Counted from the stretch's first letter, positions 27,851 through 39,157 are shown. The stretch is DNA of 64,000 bases from Sporosarcina sp. D27 (GCF_000586555.1 NZ_AZUC01000016.1:25905-89904), one strand, 5' to 3'. Notes: generated by a model not told the origin, from the letters alone. Program-made: numbers and translations.

Positions 27851-29083
27851 ATGACGAAATGTACCATGGGAAACGGATTCTTTCAATCACTGAGGATACA
27901 AAAAATCGCAGCTGGTACAGCGATACTAGCGATTTTTATAACTGTTCTTTCTCTTGCTTTCTATGAAGGTACGAAGAAAAACATCACGCTTGAAGCGGGT
28001 GGCGAAACAGTAGAATTTAAAACACACGCGAAAACAGTTAAAGATGTACTGGCGCAGCGTGATATAGAAATTGGGTCTCACGACGTAATTTCACCCTCAG
28101 CAACAACGTCCATCAAAGATGGAATGACGATTGATTGGAAACAGGCAAAACCCGTTGCAATAAATATAAATAACGACTCTACTACGATTTGGACAACCGA
28201 GTCTACAGTAAAAGACATCCTAGATGATGCAGGTGTAGAACTGGCAGATCATGATTCTGTTGAGCCAAGCCTAGAGAGTAAAGTTGGCAATTCAGGTGAA
28301 ATCTCGATTGACAAAGCGTTTCAAGTCACGTTTAAAGACGGTGAGAAGTCTACAAAAGTGTGGTCCACTTCGACTACGGTCGCTGACTTTTTAAAGAACG
28401 AGAACATTCAACTAAGTGAGTTGGATCGATTAGAAAATGATAAGGAGCAAATGTTGCTGCCGAAATCTGTTGTCTCAATTGTTCGTGTGGAAAAGGTCAC
28501 CGATGTAGTGGAAGAGACGACGGATTATGACGTGAAAACACGTACTGACGATAGTTTACTGAAAGGACGAGAAAAGGTTGTCCGAGAAGGTGAAAATGGG
28601 AAAGTCAGAAAGAGATTCGAAATCGTCAAAGAGAACGGAAAAGAAGTTTCACGTAATCTTATCCGTGAACACGTTGTCGCACATCCAAAAACTAAAGTAG
28701 TCTCTGTAGGATCGAAAGTCGCGCTTGCGAGTGCAGCACCGAAATCTTCTACTGTGAAGACAAGTGTTTCACGTGGAAATGGAAGTGAGTCCGGTAAAGT
28801 GATGTATATGAACGCAACTGCTTATACAGCACATTGCACGGGATGTAGTGGAATTACGGCTACTGGCATTAACTTAGCTGCCAACCCGAATTTGAAAGTC
28901 ATAGCAGTAGATCCAAGTGTCATTCCACTCGGTTCAAAGGTATGGGTTGAGGGCTACGGCTACGCAATCGCAGGTGATACAGGTGGTGCTATAAAAGGCA
29001 ATCGTATCGATTTGCACGTACCTAATGACGCTGTTGCCAAAAAGTTCGGCAGACGGCAAGTAAAGATTAAAGTATTAAAGTGA
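27851..29083 (+). CDS. yabE: Resuscitation-promoting-factor-like cell-wall protein YabE
   Basis: A 410-residue cell-wall-active protein. The ATG at 27851 follows AAGGAGGA; the GTG at 27827 overlaps that site and is rejected. After an N-terminal membrane segment (residues about 15-40) come three DUF348 repeats (for example VEFKTHAKTVKDVLAQRDIE), a G5 domain (about 215-290) and a C-terminal 3D domain with the three aspartates (VIAVDPSVIPLG, IAGDTGGAIKG, RIDLHV). The 3D fold is that of MltA-type lytic transglycosylases. Strong own promoter. Confidence 0.94.
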   Translation: MTKCTMGNGFFQSLRIQKIAAGTAILAIFITVLSLAFYEGTKKNITLEAGGETVEFKTHAKTVKDVLAQRDIEIGSHDVISPSATTSIKDGMTIDWKQAKPVAININNDSTTIWTTESTVKDILDDAGVELADHDSVEPSLESKVGNSGEISIDKAFQVTFKDGEKSTKVWSTSTTVADFLKNENIQLSELDRLENDKEQMLLPKSVVSIVRVEKVTDVVEETTDYDVKTRTDDSLLKGREKVVREGENGKVRKRFEIVKENGKEVSRNLIREHVVAHPKTKVVSVGSKVALASAAPKSSTVKTSVSRGNGSESGKVMYMNATAYTAHCTGCSGITATGINLAANPNLKVIAVDPSVIPLGSKVWVEGYGYAIAGDTGGAIKGNRIDLHVPNDAVAKKFGRRQVKIKVLK

Positions 29084-29114
29084 TAGCACGCCGCACAGTA
29101 TATAGAGGTAGGTC

Positions 29115-29156
29115 CAACAATCCGCATGGCTTGAAACTAGCCATGCGGATTGTTGT
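29115..29156 (+). terminator. Strong hairpin after yabE
   Basis: CAACAATCCGCATGGC pairs with GCCATGCGGATTGTTG, a perfect 16-bp stem; only a short T-rich tail follows. Confidence 0.7.
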
Positions 29157-29234
29157 GGTATTTACGTATTCTGTACAATAATGGGTACAGCCGTTAGAAT
29201 TGAAGAAGACTTATTTTCAGGAAAGAGGATTACA

Positions 29235-30679
<1,445 letters not shown>

Positions 30680-30748
30680 GACATCCTGAAGTTATGACTA
30701 TTTTAAGAAAAAAAGAATGTCGAAAGGTGAGAAATTGCTATAAAAGGA

Positions 30749-30818
30749 TTGACAAAGAGGATTTCAACCTGTTAAAATTTAAATTTTAATTGACAGAACT
30801 TTTTAACTGTGTTATGAT
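30749..30818 (+). promoter_or_regulatory. Tandem veg promoters
   Basis: P1: TTGACA-N18-TAAAAT (30749-30778). P2: TTGACA-N17-TATGAT (30790-30818). Both are strong; the veg gene of B. subtilis also has multiple very strong promoters. Confidence 0.8.
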
Positions 30819-30842
30819 AATACACAGTGAGGTGGAAGCGAC

Positions 30843-31109
30843 GTGCCAAAAACATTAGCGGACATTAAAAAGTCATTGGATGCTCACTTAGGAAAACGTC
30901 TGCACCTTCGTGCAAACGGCGGTCGTAAAAAAACGATCGAAAGAGCTGGAATCCTTCGTGACACGTATCGTGCGGTATTTGTAGTGGAACTTGATCAGGA
31001 CGAAAATGCGTTTGAACGGGTATCATACAGCTATGCGGATATTTTAACTGAAGCAGTTGAAATAACGATACTGGACGGTGGAGACACCACAGCGTTTGAG
31101 ATTAAATAG
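30843..31109 (+). CDS. veg: Veg protein, biofilm-formation stimulator
   Basis: An 88-residue cytoplasmic protein starting at GTG after GTGAGGTGG. The sequence [19 protein letters not shown] and [18 protein letters not shown] match Veg, which in B. subtilis stimulates biofilm gene expression by reducing SinR activity. Two strong promoters indicate high expression. Confidence 0.95.
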   Translation: MPKTLADIKKSLDAHLGKRLHLRANGGRKKTIERAGILRDTYRAVFVVELDQDENAFERVSYSYADILTEAVEITILDGGDTTAFEIK

Positions 31110-31140
31110 CACTTTTATCATTTTTGATTTATTTTTAAAC

Positions 31141-31183
31141 AAAACACCTCCTACTTTCCTTTGAAAGTGGGAGGTGTTTTTTT
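31141..31183 (+). terminator. Terminator of veg
   Basis: AAACACCTCC...CTTTC pairs with GAAAG...GGGAGGTGTTT, then TTTT. Confidence 0.88.
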
Positions 31184-31232
31184 GAGGTTCATGTTCATAC
31201 TACACGTGTCAGCCAAGAAGGAGGAAACCTAA

Positions 31233-31418
31233 ATGGCGAGAAGAAACGGCGTAATGTCTGAGCAACTTAAAGAAGAGATTGCAAAAGAACTTGGATTTTA
31301 CGATGTGGTTCAACGTGAAGGTTGGGGAGGCATTAAGTCTCGAGATGCAGGCAACATGGTGAAGCGCGCAATTGAGATGGCAGGACAAGGAATGGCGGAT
31401 AAAGATCGACCGCAATAA
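31233..31418 (+). CDS. sspF: Small acid-soluble spore protein SspF
   Basis: A 61-residue alpha/beta-type SASP-like protein, expected to coat DNA in the forespore. The family motifs are [19 protein letters not shown] and [28 protein letters not shown] precedes the ATG. In B. subtilis sspF is made late in the forespore under SigG; no SigG promoter was clear to me here. Confidence 0.94.
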   Translation: MARRNGVMSEQLKEEIAKELGFYDVVQREGWGGIKSRDAGNMVKRAIEMAGQGMADKDRPQ

Positions 31419-31462
31419 AGTTCATTGGACCTTGAACGACCCAAATCCAACGTAAGGCTGAC

Positions 31463-31511
31463 AAAAGAGGCTGTTGCTATGCACACTGTGTGCCTTGCAC
31501 AGCTCTTTTTT
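31463..31511 (+). terminator. Terminator of sspF
   Basis: AAAAGAGGCTGTTGC pairs imperfectly with GCACAGCTCTTTTT. Confidence 0.65.
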
Positions 31512-31604
31512 GTGTTTAACCATGGTTTTTTTATCGAATCTAGGCACTTTTAAACCCTCCTATGGTAAAATAGTGAGCAATGAAGTTTGAATGGAGGCAG
31601 CCAG

Positions 31605-32474
31605 ATGAGTATGGTATCTGAAAAAGCGCCAGCTAAAATAAATTTAACGCTCGATGTCCTACAAAAACGTCCGGATGGTTTTCATGAAGTTGAAATGATA
31701 ATGACAACAGTGGACCTTGCAGATCGTATTTGGTTAAAGCCTTTAGATCGTGGCATTACAATCCGTTCTTCGGAACGGTTTGTACCGAATGATAAACGCA
31801 ATTTAGCGTGGCAAGCAGCGGACATTCTGCGGAAAAAATTTGATATCCGAAGTGGTGTGGAAATCACTCTCGACAAAAATATCCCGGTTGCTGCAGGCTT
31901 AGCGGGCGGTAGCTCTGATGCAGCTGCTACCTTAAGAGGGTTAAATAGATTGTGGAATCTTGGACTCTCTTTGGACGAGTTAGCGGTGCTCGGTGCAAGT
32001 ATTGGATCGGACATCCCGTTTTGTGTGTATGGTGGAACAGCACTTGCTTCCGGACGCGGTGAACAAATTCAACATTTACCCGTTCCGCCAAATTGCTGGG
32101 TAGTGTTAGCAAAGCCTCCTATCTCAGTATCGACTGCAGATATTTATGGAGGTCTAGATATTCGAGGTATTCAGCATCCTGATACAGCGGGCATGATGCA
32201 GGCGCTCGCTTCAGCCGATTATGAAACGATGTGCAAGAAGGTAGGAAATGCATTAGAACCGGTCACGATGCGTCTACATCCCCAAGTAAGCGTACTAAAA
32301 GATCAAATGTTGAAGTTTGGGGCGGACACAGTACTGATGAGTGGAAGTGGTCCTACGGTGTTCGGACTCGTTCAACATGAATCCCAGGTCGCTCGTATTT
32401 ATAATGGACTAAAAGGATTCTGTCCCGAAGTTTATGCAGTACGAATGATGGGGGAACGTATCAACCTTGCTTGA
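31605..32474 (+). CDS. ispE: 4-diphosphocytidyl-2-C-methyl-D-erythritol kinase
   Basis: Fourth step of the MEP isoprenoid pathway. The 289-residue GHMP kinase starts at the ATG at 31605 after ATGGAGG. Motifs: [14 protein letters not shown], the ATP-binding [17 protein letters not shown] and [10 protein letters not shown]. Position between sspF and purR is conserved. Confidence 0.96.
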   Translation: MSMVSEKAPAKINLTLDVLQKRPDGFHEVEMIMTTVDLADRIWLKPLDRGITIRSSERFVPNDKRNLAWQAADILRKKFDIRSGVEITLDKNIPVAAGLAGGSSDAAATLRGLNRLWNLGLSLDELAVLGASIGSDIPFCVYGGTALASGRGEQIQHLPVPPNCWVVLAKPPISVSTADIYGGLDIRGIQHPDTAGMMQALASADYETMCKKVGNALEPVTMRLHPQVSVLKDQMLKFGADTVLMSGSGPTVFGLVQHESQVARIYNGLKGFCPEVYAVRMMGERINLA

Positions 32475-32532
32475 AAACGGACGATTGTGGTAGTCTGAAG
32501 TTATAATATTCGGGTTTTAGGAGTTGTTGGAT

Positions 32533-33366
32533 ATGAAATGGAAGAGGAGTGAACGTCTCGTTGAGATGACACGCCATCTGTTGGAGAACCCTCATCAACT
32601 CATTCCGCTAACGGTTTTTTCAGAACGTTTTCAGGCAGCAAAATCATCAATCAGTGAAGACCTGACGATTATCAAAGAGACATTTGAAGAAAGCGGGACC
32701 GGAAAACTATTGACAGTTTCTGGAGCTGCTGGCGGGGTGAAATATATTCCGTTGATGTCTGATCGAGCGGTGCGAGAGGTGATCGCACAAATGATCGAAG
32801 AATTGAGTCACTCTGACCGGTTATTACCGGGAGGGTACTTATATTTGACTGATTTACTTGGGAATCCGCAGCTGATGGACAAAGTAGGGCGAGTGTTTGC
32901 CTCAGCTTTCTCGAATCACAACATTGATGTTATTATGACAGTAGCAACGAAGGGTATACCAATTGCCCAAGCGATTGCCCGTCATTTGAATGTCCCGGTT
33001 GTGATTGTGCGAAGAGACAGTAAAGTGACAGAAGGATCGACAGTTAGTATTAATTACGTTTCCGGGTCTACCCGAAGAATCCAAACAATGGTGTTGTCAA
33101 AGCGTAGTATGAAAAGCGGACAGCGAGTCTTATTGACGGATGATTTCATGAAAGCTGGAGGTACGATGCTCGGTATGCGCCACTTGGTTGAAGAATTTGA
33201 CTGTGAACTGGCAGGTGCTGCCGTTCTCGTTGAGTCTGAACACACAGAAGAGGTCCTTGTCGAAAACTACCGATCACTCGTGAAGTTATGCAAAGTGAAT
33301 GAACGAAATCGAACAATTGAACTGGAAGAAGGCAACTACTTTTTGGAAGGTGGAGATGAAAGATGA
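32533..33366 (+). CDS. purR: Purine operon repressor PurR
   Basis: Repressor of purine genes in Bacillus; PRPP relieves repression. The 277-residue product has an N-terminal winged helix ([16 protein letters not shown] ... [10 protein letters not shown]) and a C-terminal phosphoribosyltransferase-like domain with the PRPP loop [14 protein letters not shown]. The ATG at 32533 is preferred over an in-frame start at 32524. TATAAT near 32503 may be the -10. It overlaps ridA by four bases. Confidence 0.95.
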   Translation: MKWKRSERLVEMTRHLLENPHQLIPLTVFSERFQAAKSSISEDLTIIKETFEESGTGKLLTVSGAAGGVKYIPLMSDRAVREVIAQMIEELSHSDRLLPGGYLYLTDLLGNPQLMDKVGRVFASAFSNHNIDVIMTVATKGIPIAQAIARHLNVPVVIVRRDSKVTEGSTVSINYVSGSTRRIQTMVLSKRSMKSGQRVLLTDDFMKAGGTMLGMRHLVEEFDCELAGAAVLVESEHTEEVLVENYRSLVKLCKVNERNRTIELEEGNYFLEGGDER

Positions 33367-33740
33367 ATTATGTAGCTACTGAGCAAGCTCCGAAAGCGAT
33401 TGGACCTTATGCACAAGCAGTGAAAGTGAATGGTTTGGTTTACACGTCTGGACAAATTCCGTTGCAAACAAATGGGGAAATTGCAGGGACAACGATTGAA
33501 GAGCAAACGAACCAAGTGTTTGAAAACTTGAAAGCGGTGCTTGCAGAAGCGAACTCATCTCTAACTCAAGTGGTCAAAGCTACGGTTTTCATTAAGGATA
33601 TGAATGAGTTTGGCGCTCTTAACGAAGTGTATGCAAAACATTTTGGAGATCATACGCCAGCGCGTTCAACAGTAGAAGTGGCACGACTTCCTAAAGATGT
33701 GAAAGTAGAAATAGAAGTTGTAGCAGTTGTAGCAGAATAA
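33363..33740 (+). CDS. yabJ: RidA family reactive intermediate deaminase
   Basis: A 125-residue YjgF/YER057c/UK114 protein that hydrolyses reactive enamines and imines such as 2-aminoacrylate. Motifs: [43 protein letters not shown] with the substrate-binding Arg. It follows purR with an overlap, as in B. subtilis, where it is needed for full PurR control. Confidence 0.96.
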   Translation: MNYVATEQAPKAIGPYAQAVKVNGLVYTSGQIPLQTNGEIAGTTIEEQTNQVFENLKAVLAEANSSLTQVVKATVFIKDMNEFGALNEVYAKHFGDHTPARSTVEVARLPKDVKVEIEVVAVVAE

Positions 33741-33744
33741 TCCA

Positions 33745-33768
33745 AAACGTTCCTTTAGCGGAACGTTT
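33745..33768. repeat. Terminator hairpin, left copy of duplicated target site
   Basis: AAACGTTCCTTTAGCGGAACGTTT is a perfect-stem hairpin after ridA. It recurs with one change at 34436-34459, on the other side of the IS remnant, where it is followed by TTTTTT. Confidence 0.75.
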
Positions 33769-33777
33769 CAGACTGTA

Positions 33778-33820
33778 GACAAAAGGGATGGAAATCAATT
33801 TGATTTCCATCCCTTTTGTC
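33778..33820. repeat. 43-bp perfect palindrome at the IS left end
   Basis: A 21-bp arm beginning GACAAAAGGGATGG pairs perfectly with its complement around a single central T, followed by TTTTT. It can work as a terminator that stops transcription entering the element from ridA. Confidence 0.85.
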
Positions 33821-34059
33821 TTTTTGCATTGTTGACTCTGGAAATGAAGGATTACAGGCCGTTAATCTCCGTTCCGGACGGTCGCTTTCCGGGGGCTTGC
33901 CCTCAGCCTCCTCGTCGCTTCGCTTCTGCGGGGTCTTCGCGCTGCGCTGATCCCCAGGAGTCGCCGTCCTACACTTCAATCAACTGAGTTTCTCATTAGA
34001 CATTCACATCATTCAATCAAAGAATGCAATCGGAGTGCTCCATGTCCAGCTGGTAAGAA

Positions 34060-34213
34060 TAATTAGATGAAGCAGAAGAAAAGAGACACCGATATGAAAT
34101 CAAAGAAGTCTATGGAAATGTAAAGAGACTGTTGAACGCATTTTTGCTGATGCCAAGGAGAAGCACGGTTTGCGATGGATACCCCTAAGAGGGCTTAGGG
34201 TATTGAATAAATG
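34060..34213 (+). pseudogene. Transposase fragment, IS1182/DDE type
   Basis: Two frames together encode LDEAEEKRHRYEIKEVYGNV and then ERIFADAKEKHGLRWIPLRG, the C-terminal end of IS1182-type transposases, including the Glu of the last catalytic motif (VER in intact copies). A one-base deletion within GTAAAGAGACT breaks the frame between them. The 5' two thirds or more are missing. It ends at TGA at about 34211. Confidence 0.75.
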
Positions 34214-34435
34214 ACATTTTATTAAGTATAACTGTATGCTGGGTCTCCCAAATAGGTAATATAGTTCTCCAATCTATTGATAAATGAAGGGAAAATCAAT
34301 TGCTGCCTCTATTTTAAGGACCAGATAGTCTTGGGGAACTAACTGTTCGATCGTAACCATTTTCATAGTAAATTCTATTTTCAAAAAATAGACTATAGGC
34401 AAGCCCCATGATTTATGGCGTTTGTCTGTAGGCTG

Positions 34436-34459
34436 AAACGTTCCTTTAGTGGAACGTTT
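34436..34459 (+). terminator. Terminator hairpin, right copy
   Basis: AAACGTTCCTTTAGTGGAACGTTT with TTT following. It is probably the original ridA terminator, now separated from ridA by the IS remnant. Confidence 0.75.
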
Positions 34460-34510
34460 TTTCTAATTGAATTAAATTTTTAATTGTCCGAAAAATTTAA
34501 AGTTGCTAAA

Positions 34511-34535
34511 AGGGATTTTAAAAGATTTGTAGAAT
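34511..34535 (+). promoter_or_regulatory. Sigma-H-type promoter of spoVG
   Basis: AGGGATT, 11 bases, GTAGAAT fits the SigH pattern (AGGAWWW, 11-12 bases, RnnGAAT) with one change. spoVG is a classic SigH target in B. subtilis. Confidence 0.65.
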
Positions 34536-34578
34536 GGTTACAGCATACAGTTTTCACGAAAGGGGAATGGGAACGAGT

Positions 34579-34863
34579 ATGCAAGTTACTAATGTTCGCT
34601 TACGTAAGATAGAGACCAATGGGAGAATGCGCGCAATCGCTTCAATTACATTTGACGAGGAATTTGTCGTGCATGACATACGAATTATTGAAGGGAATGA
34701 CGGTCTGTTTGTTGCAATGCCAAGCAAACGAACGCCGGACGGTGAGTTTCGGGATGTCGCGCACCCTATCAATCCTGCATCGCGGACAAAGATTCAAGAT
34801 GCCGTTTTAGAAGCATATTTTGCAGATGAGAAAGAACCAGCTTTAGAGGAAGTAACTGTTTAA
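34579..34863 (+). CDS. spoVG: SpoVG, RNA-binding regulator
   Basis: A 94-residue protein whose start at 34579 gives [20 protein letters not shown], aligned with the B. subtilis N-terminus. The core [20 protein letters not shown] is near invariant. SpoVG affects septum formation and spore cortex in Bacillus and binds nucleic acid in several Firmicutes. A SigH-type promoter lies about 45 bases upstream. Longer frames to 34534 run into the promoter and are rejected. Confidence 0.96.
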   Translation: MQVTNVRLRKIETNGRMRAIASITFDEEFVVHDIRIIEGNDGLFVAMPSKRTPDGEFRDVAHPINPASRTKIQDAVLEAYFADEKEPALEEVTV

Positions 34864-34888
34864 AAGAAAAATTGTCGATGAATTGTCA

Positions 34889-34922
34889 CAGAGCCGCCGC
34901 TATTTTGCGCAGCGGCTCTTTC
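34889..34922 (+). terminator. Terminator of spoVG
   Basis: AGAGCCGC pairs with GCGGCTCT, then TT; the inner CGC/GCG extends it. Confidence 0.75.
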
Positions 34923-35000
34923 CGCGCGATTCTGGCTAACTTTAAATAGAAAAAGACATTAATAATAAAATATAGAATTCAACTTGTCAAGTAGGAATAG

Positions 35001-35029
35001 TTGAAAAATCCCACCTACTCAGCTATAGT
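35001..35029 (+). promoter_or_regulatory. Promoter of glmU-prs
   Basis: TTGAAA, 17 bases, TATAGT, about 32 bases before the glmU start. Confidence 0.7.
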
Positions 35030-35060
35030 CATATATGAAAAAATAGATGGAGGACGACTC

Positions 35061-36434
35061 ATGACACATACATATGCAATTGTTTTGGCAGCTGGCCAAG
35101 GCACACGCATGAAGTCCAATTTATATAAAGTGCTTCACCCCGTCTGCGGAAAACCTATGGTGGAACATGTGATTGATCACGTAAAAGGTATAGGGGCAGA
35201 TCGAGTAGTAACTGTCGTTGGCCATGGCGCGGAAGTCGTTGAAGAAACGCTAGGTCAAAAAAGTGAATATGTACTTCAAGCTGAGCAACTTGGGACGGCA
35301 CATGCAGTTCAACAAGCAGAAAACCTACTAGGTGATTTGGAAGGAACTACACTCGTTATTTGTGGGGATACACCGCTAATCCGTTCTGAAACCATGGAAG
35401 CGCTTGTGAGTAAACACAAAGAACTTGGTGCAAAAGCGACTATTCTTACTGCGATTGCAGATAATCCTACAGGATACGGCCGAATCATCCGAGGCGAACA
35501 AGGACAAGTCCTTCGCAATGTGGAGCAAAAGGATGCAACACCTGAAGAACAAGCAGTCACTGAGATCAATACTGGAACGTATTGTTTTGATAACCGAGCT
35601 CTTTTTGAAGCACTCAAAAAAGTGAAGAATGACAATGCGCAAGGTGAATACTACTTACCGGACGTAATGGGCATACTTCAATCTGAAGGTGCACTAATCG
35701 GTGCACATGTATCAGATGATTTCAGTGAGACTCTCGGTGTCAATGATCGAGTGGTGCTTGCGCAAGCGGAGGCTGTCATGCGTCACCGTATCGCTGAAAA
35801 GCACATGCGTAATGGTGTGACCATCATCGCCCCCGAAACAACCGTGATTAGTGCAGATGCAGTCATTGGTCGCGATACTGTCATTCAACCAGGTACAATT
35901 ATTGAAGGTCACAGTAAAATCGGTGAAGAATGTATTATTGGACCAAATAGCCACATTGTCGACAGTGAAATTAGTAATCGGACTTCGATTCATTCATCTG
36001 TGGTCAAGTCGAGCAAAATTGGATCGGATACGACAGTTGGCCCGTTCGCCCATATTCGTCCAGACACAGATCTTGGAGATCATGTGAAAGTTGGTAACTT
36101 TGTCGAGATTAAGAAATCATCGTTTGGTCAAGGAAGTAAAGTTTCCCATCTCAGCTATATCGGAGATGCTGAAGTAGGTTCTGCCGTCAATATTGGTTGC
36201 GGGTCTATTACAGTAAACTACGATGGTAAAAACAAATTCAAAACAACGATTGAAGATGAAGCATTCATCGGTTGTAATTCGAATTTAGTAGCACCTGTCA
36301 CAGTAGGAAAAGGCTCTTACGTTGCTGCAGGTTCAACGGTTACTAAGGATGTACCACAAGATTCACTTGCAATTGCACGAGCTCGCCAGGAGAATAAAGA
36401 AGGATATGCAACAAAACTAAATTCTAAACGATAA
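35061..36434 (+). CDS. glmU: Bifunctional GlcNAc-1-phosphate uridyltransferase/acetyltransferase
   Basis: Makes UDP-GlcNAc for peptidoglycan and teichoic acid. The 457-residue product starts at the ATG at 35061 after TGGAGGA. The N-terminal pyrophosphorylase domain has [12 protein letters not shown]; the C-terminal left-handed beta-helix has hexapeptide repeats and the acetyltransferase site ([16 protein letters not shown]). It begins the glmU-prs-ctc cluster. Confidence 0.97.
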   Translation: MTHTYAIVLAAGQGTRMKSNLYKVLHPVCGKPMVEHVIDHVKGIGADRVVTVVGHGAEVVEETLGQKSEYVLQAEQLGTAHAVQQAENLLGDLEGTTLVICGDTPLIRSETMEALVSKHKELGAKATILTAIADNPTGYGRIIRGEQGQVLRNVEQKDATPEEQAVTEINTGTYCFDNRALFEALKKVKNDNAQGEYYLPDVMGILQSEGALIGAHVSDDFSETLGVNDRVVLAQAEAVMRHRIAEKHMRNGVTIIAPETTVISADAVIGRDTVIQPGTIIEGHSKIGEECIIGPNSHIVDSEISNRTSIHSSVVKSSKIGSDTTVGPFAHIRPDTDLGDHVKVGNFVEIKKSSFGQGSKVSHLSYIGDAEVGSAVNIGCGSITVNYDGKNKFKTTIEDEAFIGCNSNLVAPVTVGKGSYVAAGSTVTKDVPQDSLAIARARQENKEGYATKLNSKR

Positions 36435-36449
36435 AACAGGAGGTCCATC

Positions 36450-37409
36450 ATGGGCAATGAATATCCGAATCACAAACTGAAACTTTTTACGTTGAACGCA
36501 AACGAACCTTTAGCGAAAGAAGTAGCTGATGTAATTGGACGACCACTCGGCGAATGCTCTGTAAAGCGTTTCAGTGATGGAGAAGTTCAAATTAATATCG
36601 AAGAAAGCATTCGGGGCTGTGATGTTTTCGTAATTCAATCGACATCGAATCCTGTTAATGACAACTTAATGGAGCTCCTTATTATGATTGACGCATTGCG
36701 TCGAGCGTCTGCACGGACGATTAACGTTGTTATGCCCTACTATGGTTACGCACGTCAGGATCGTAAAGCTCGTTCACGTGAGCCGATTACAGCAAAACTC
36801 GTTGCCAACTTGCTTGAGAAAGCTGGAGCGGATCGCGTAATTGCAATGGACCTTCACGCACCACAGATTCAAGGATTCTTCGATATTCCTATTGATCACT
36901 TGGTTGCAGTACCTTTGCTATCAGATTACTTCAAAAATCAGGGATTCAAGGGTGACGATATCGTTATCGTATCTCCAGATCATGGCGGAGTGACACGAGC
37001 TCGTAAAATGGCAGACCGTTTGAAAGCTCCAATTGCAATCATCGACAAACGCCGACCAAAGCCGAATGTCAGTGAAGTGATGAACATTGTTGGGCAAGTT
37101 GATGGTAAAATTGCTATTCTAATCGATGATATCATTGACACAGCGGGTACAATCACTGCAGGTGCAAATGCAATTATTGAAAGCGGAGCTAAAGAAGTGT
37201 ATGCATGTTGTACACACCCAGTATTGTCTGGACCTGCTATTCAACGCATTAATGATTCAAAGATTAAAGAATTGGTCATTACAAACACGATTGAACTTCC
37301 AGAAGACAAGAACTCACCAAAAATTAAGCAACTATCTGTTGCAAAGCTTATGGCTGATGCAATTGTACGTGTCTTTGAAGAGAAGTCAGTCAGCACTCTA
37401 TTCGACTAA
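36450..37409 (+). CDS. prs: Ribose-phosphate pyrophosphokinase
   Basis: Makes PRPP from ribose-5-phosphate and ATP for nucleotides, His and Trp. The 319-residue product has the ATP-binding [19 protein letters not shown] flexible loop, the metal site [15 protein letters not shown] and the PRPP loop [21 protein letters not shown] precedes the ATG, 15 bases after glmU. Confidence 0.97.
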   Translation: MGNEYPNHKLKLFTLNANEPLAKEVADVIGRPLGECSVKRFSDGEVQINIEESIRGCDVFVIQSTSNPVNDNLMELLIMIDALRRASARTINVVMPYYGYARQDRKARSREPITAKLVANLLEKAGADRVIAMDLHAPQIQGFFDIPIDHLVAVPLLSDYFKNQGFKGDDIVIVSPDHGGVTRARKMADRLKAPIAIIDKRRPKPNVSEVMNIVGQVDGKIAILIDDIIDTAGTITAGANAIIESGAKEVYACCTHPVLSGPAIQRINDSKIKELVITNTIELPEDKNSPKIKQLSVAKLMADAIVRVFEEKSVSTLFD

Positions 37410-37514
37410 GCCGACAACATAGCTAGTTGTGAACGTGCATGAAATGTTTTGGAACGTCTTGTAACGGGTATTTACTATGTAGGAAAACTTTTATATACAA
37501 AGGGGACTAAACAT

Positions 37515-38153
37515 ATGAGTACAGCATTACAGTCAAAAAAACGAGAAACTGCACCACAATCAGCATTGCGTCAATTGCGTCATGAAGGAAAAGTTCCTTC
37601 TGTCGTATACGGTTTTAAAACAGAGTCAACATCAATTACTGTTGAAGAACGAGACCTCATTAAAACGATTCAAGAACATGGTCGTAATGGGGCCTTTAAA
37701 TTGGACGTTGACGGAAAGAAAGTAGACGTCATCTTAAGTGACTTTCAGGCAGACGTATTAACAGGGAAAGTCGAACACGCTGACTTCTTGGCAATTAACA
37801 TGTCTGAAGAACTTGAAGTAGACGTTACAATCCACCTCTCAGGAGAGTCTGTTGGTGAAAAAGCAGGCGGCGTTGTTCAGCAGCCACTTTGGGAAGTGAA
37901 AGTGAAAGCGAAGCCTTCTGATATTCCAGAGCACATTGATGTGGATGTATCTAAATTGGATATCGGTGAAGCGATTCAAATTTCAGATTTACGTGCAGGC
38001 TCGAAGTATGAAATCCTCAACGAAGACGAAGAAACAGTCGTTCTTATTTCTGCTCCACGGACAGCTGAAGAACTAGAAGCACTCGATGAAGATACTGCTA
38101 GTGAAACTGCAGAACCTGAAGTAGTAAACGAGAAAGATGAAGACCAAGAATAA
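37515..38153 (+). CDS. ctc: Ribosomal protein bL25 / general stress protein Ctc
   Basis: Binds 5S rRNA in the large subunit. The 212-residue product starts at the ATG at 37515 after AAAGGGG. The N-terminal bL25 domain (ALRQLRHEGKVPSVVYG) is followed by the Ctc-type beta-domain (PLWEVKVKAKPSDIPEHIDVD) and a very acidic tail. In B. subtilis ctc is also a SigB stress gene; no SigB promoter was clear to me in the 105-base gap after prs. Confidence 0.95.
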   Translation: MSTALQSKKRETAPQSALRQLRHEGKVPSVVYGFKTESTSITVEERDLIKTIQEHGRNGAFKLDVDGKKVDVILSDFQADVLTGKVEHADFLAINMSEELEVDVTIHLSGESVGEKAGGVVQQPLWEVKVKAKPSDIPEHIDVDVSKLDIGEAIQISDLRAGSKYEILNEDEETVVLISAPRTAEELEALDEDTASETAEPEVVNEKDEDQE

Positions 38154-38160
38154 TCACTAA

Positions 38161-38190
38161 GAGCGCACGGCAACCCGTGCGCTTGTTTTT
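38161..38190 (+). terminator. Terminator of ctc
   Basis: GCGCACGG pairs with CCGTGCGC, then TTGTTTTTT. Confidence 0.85.
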
Positions 38191-38228
38191 TCGTTTGTCG
38201 ATTTTTTCGAAAGAAAGAGAGTAATTAG

Positions 38229-38792
38229 ATGAAAATGATAATTGGGCTCGGGAATCCGGGCAAACAGTATGCGTCGACCCGTCATAACGTTGGATTTCAA
38301 GCGATCGATTTAATGGCAGAGCAGCTAAATGCACCTGCTATGCAAACAAAATTCAATGGAATGATCACCACAGTTCATGTAGGAACGGAAAAAGTTATGC
38401 TCGTAAAACCATTAACGTATATGAACCTATCCGGTGAATGTGTGCGTCCTCTTATGGACTATTACGAAATAGATGATGACGAGATAGTCGTCATTTATGA
38501 TGATTTAGACCTGGCACCTGGAAAGTTACGTCTTCGTGCAAAAGGTGGTGCGGGCGGACACAACGGAATGAAATCTTTGATTGCCCATATAGGAACAAAC
38601 GAATTCAACCGAATCCGCGTCGGTGTTGGCAGACCGGATGGACCTATCAGTGTCGCAGATTATGTACTAAGTGCATTTAGCAAAGACGAACAGCCGCTTA
38701 TTCAGGAGGCGGTGGAAAGAAGTGCGTCCGCTTGTCGTGCATGGTTAGATCGCCCGTTTCTTGAAATAATGAACGAATATAATGGAGCTTAA
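38229..38792 (+). CDS. pth: Peptidyl-tRNA hydrolase
   Basis: Releases tRNA from stalled peptidyl-tRNA (spoVC in B. subtilis). The 187-residue product has IIGLGNPGKQYASTRHNVGF with the catalytic His, KPLTYMNLSGE and KGGAGGHNGMKSLI. AAAGAGAG precedes the ATG. Located between ctc and fin as in Bacillus. Confidence 0.97.
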   Translation: MKMIIGLGNPGKQYASTRHNVGFQAIDLMAEQLNAPAMQTKFNGMITTVHVGTEKVMLVKPLTYMNLSGECVRPLMDYYEIDDDEIVVIYDDLDLAPGKLRLRAKGGAGGHNGMKSLIAHIGTNEFNRIRVGVGRPDGPISVADYVLSAFSKDEQPLIQEAVERSASACRAWLDRPFLEIMNEYNGA

Positions 38793-38848
38793 GCATAAGT
38801 AATCCCATCCATGCCTATACTTGTACAAAAAGAGAGGCGGTCTACTGG

Positions 38849-39076
38849 GTGATCTCTTATCGCTGTAAACATTGCCAAACGGAAATCGGTTCGATTCCGT
38901 TCGCGTCCGTCGAGGAAACGATCCGCGACTTATTAAAGGCTGATGAAACAAACGAGGAGCGCTTTGTCGAAGTATCTCAACATGGCGGGCTTGAAGTTCG
39001 TTGTATTTGCGAACAGTGTGAGCGCGTGATGTATGCGTCTCCAGACTATTACACAGTTGAAAAGTGGCTTCAATAA
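38849..39076 (+). CDS. fin: Anti-sigma-F factor Fin
   Basis: Fin (YabK) inhibits sigma-F after engulfment and helps the switch to sigma-G in the forespore. The 75-residue product starts at GTG after AGAGGCGG. Two Cys pairs form a zinc site: YRCKHCQTEIGSI and CICEQCERVM. Identification rests on the Cys pattern, size and the pth-fin-mfd order. Confidence 0.88.
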   Translation: MISYRCKHCQTEIGSIPFASVEETIRDLLKADETNEERFVEVSQHGGLEVRCICEQCERVMYASPDYYTVEKWLQ

Positions 39077-39084
39077 GAAGCCTG

Positions 39085-39120
39085 GCTTTGGCACCTCTTC
39101 GAGGGTGTGCAAAGCTTTTT
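39085..39120 (+). terminator. Terminator of fin
   Basis: GCTTTGGCACCTC pairs with GAGGGTGTGCAAAGC, then TTTTT. Confidence 0.8.
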
Positions 39121-39157
39121 GTGCTTATGCATTTCAGGGAGAAAGGGACGGATTCGA

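Larger units (their letters stand above)
33769..34435 (+). mobile_element. Decayed IS1182-like insertion sequence in the ridA terminator
   Basis: The 667-bp segment is bounded by imperfect terminal repeats: CAGACTGTAGACAAA at the left and, in reverse complement, CAGCCTACAGACAAA at the right (12 of 15 match). Inside are a perfect palindrome (33778-33820), a GC-rich block (33870-33975) unlike its surroundings, and a broken transposase tail. Both flanks carry the same terminator hairpin, so the target appears to have been the whole terminator. Full elements of this family are about 1.5-2 kb, so most of the transposase gene is deleted. The remaining 300 bases up to spoVG hold no gene. Confidence 0.7.
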
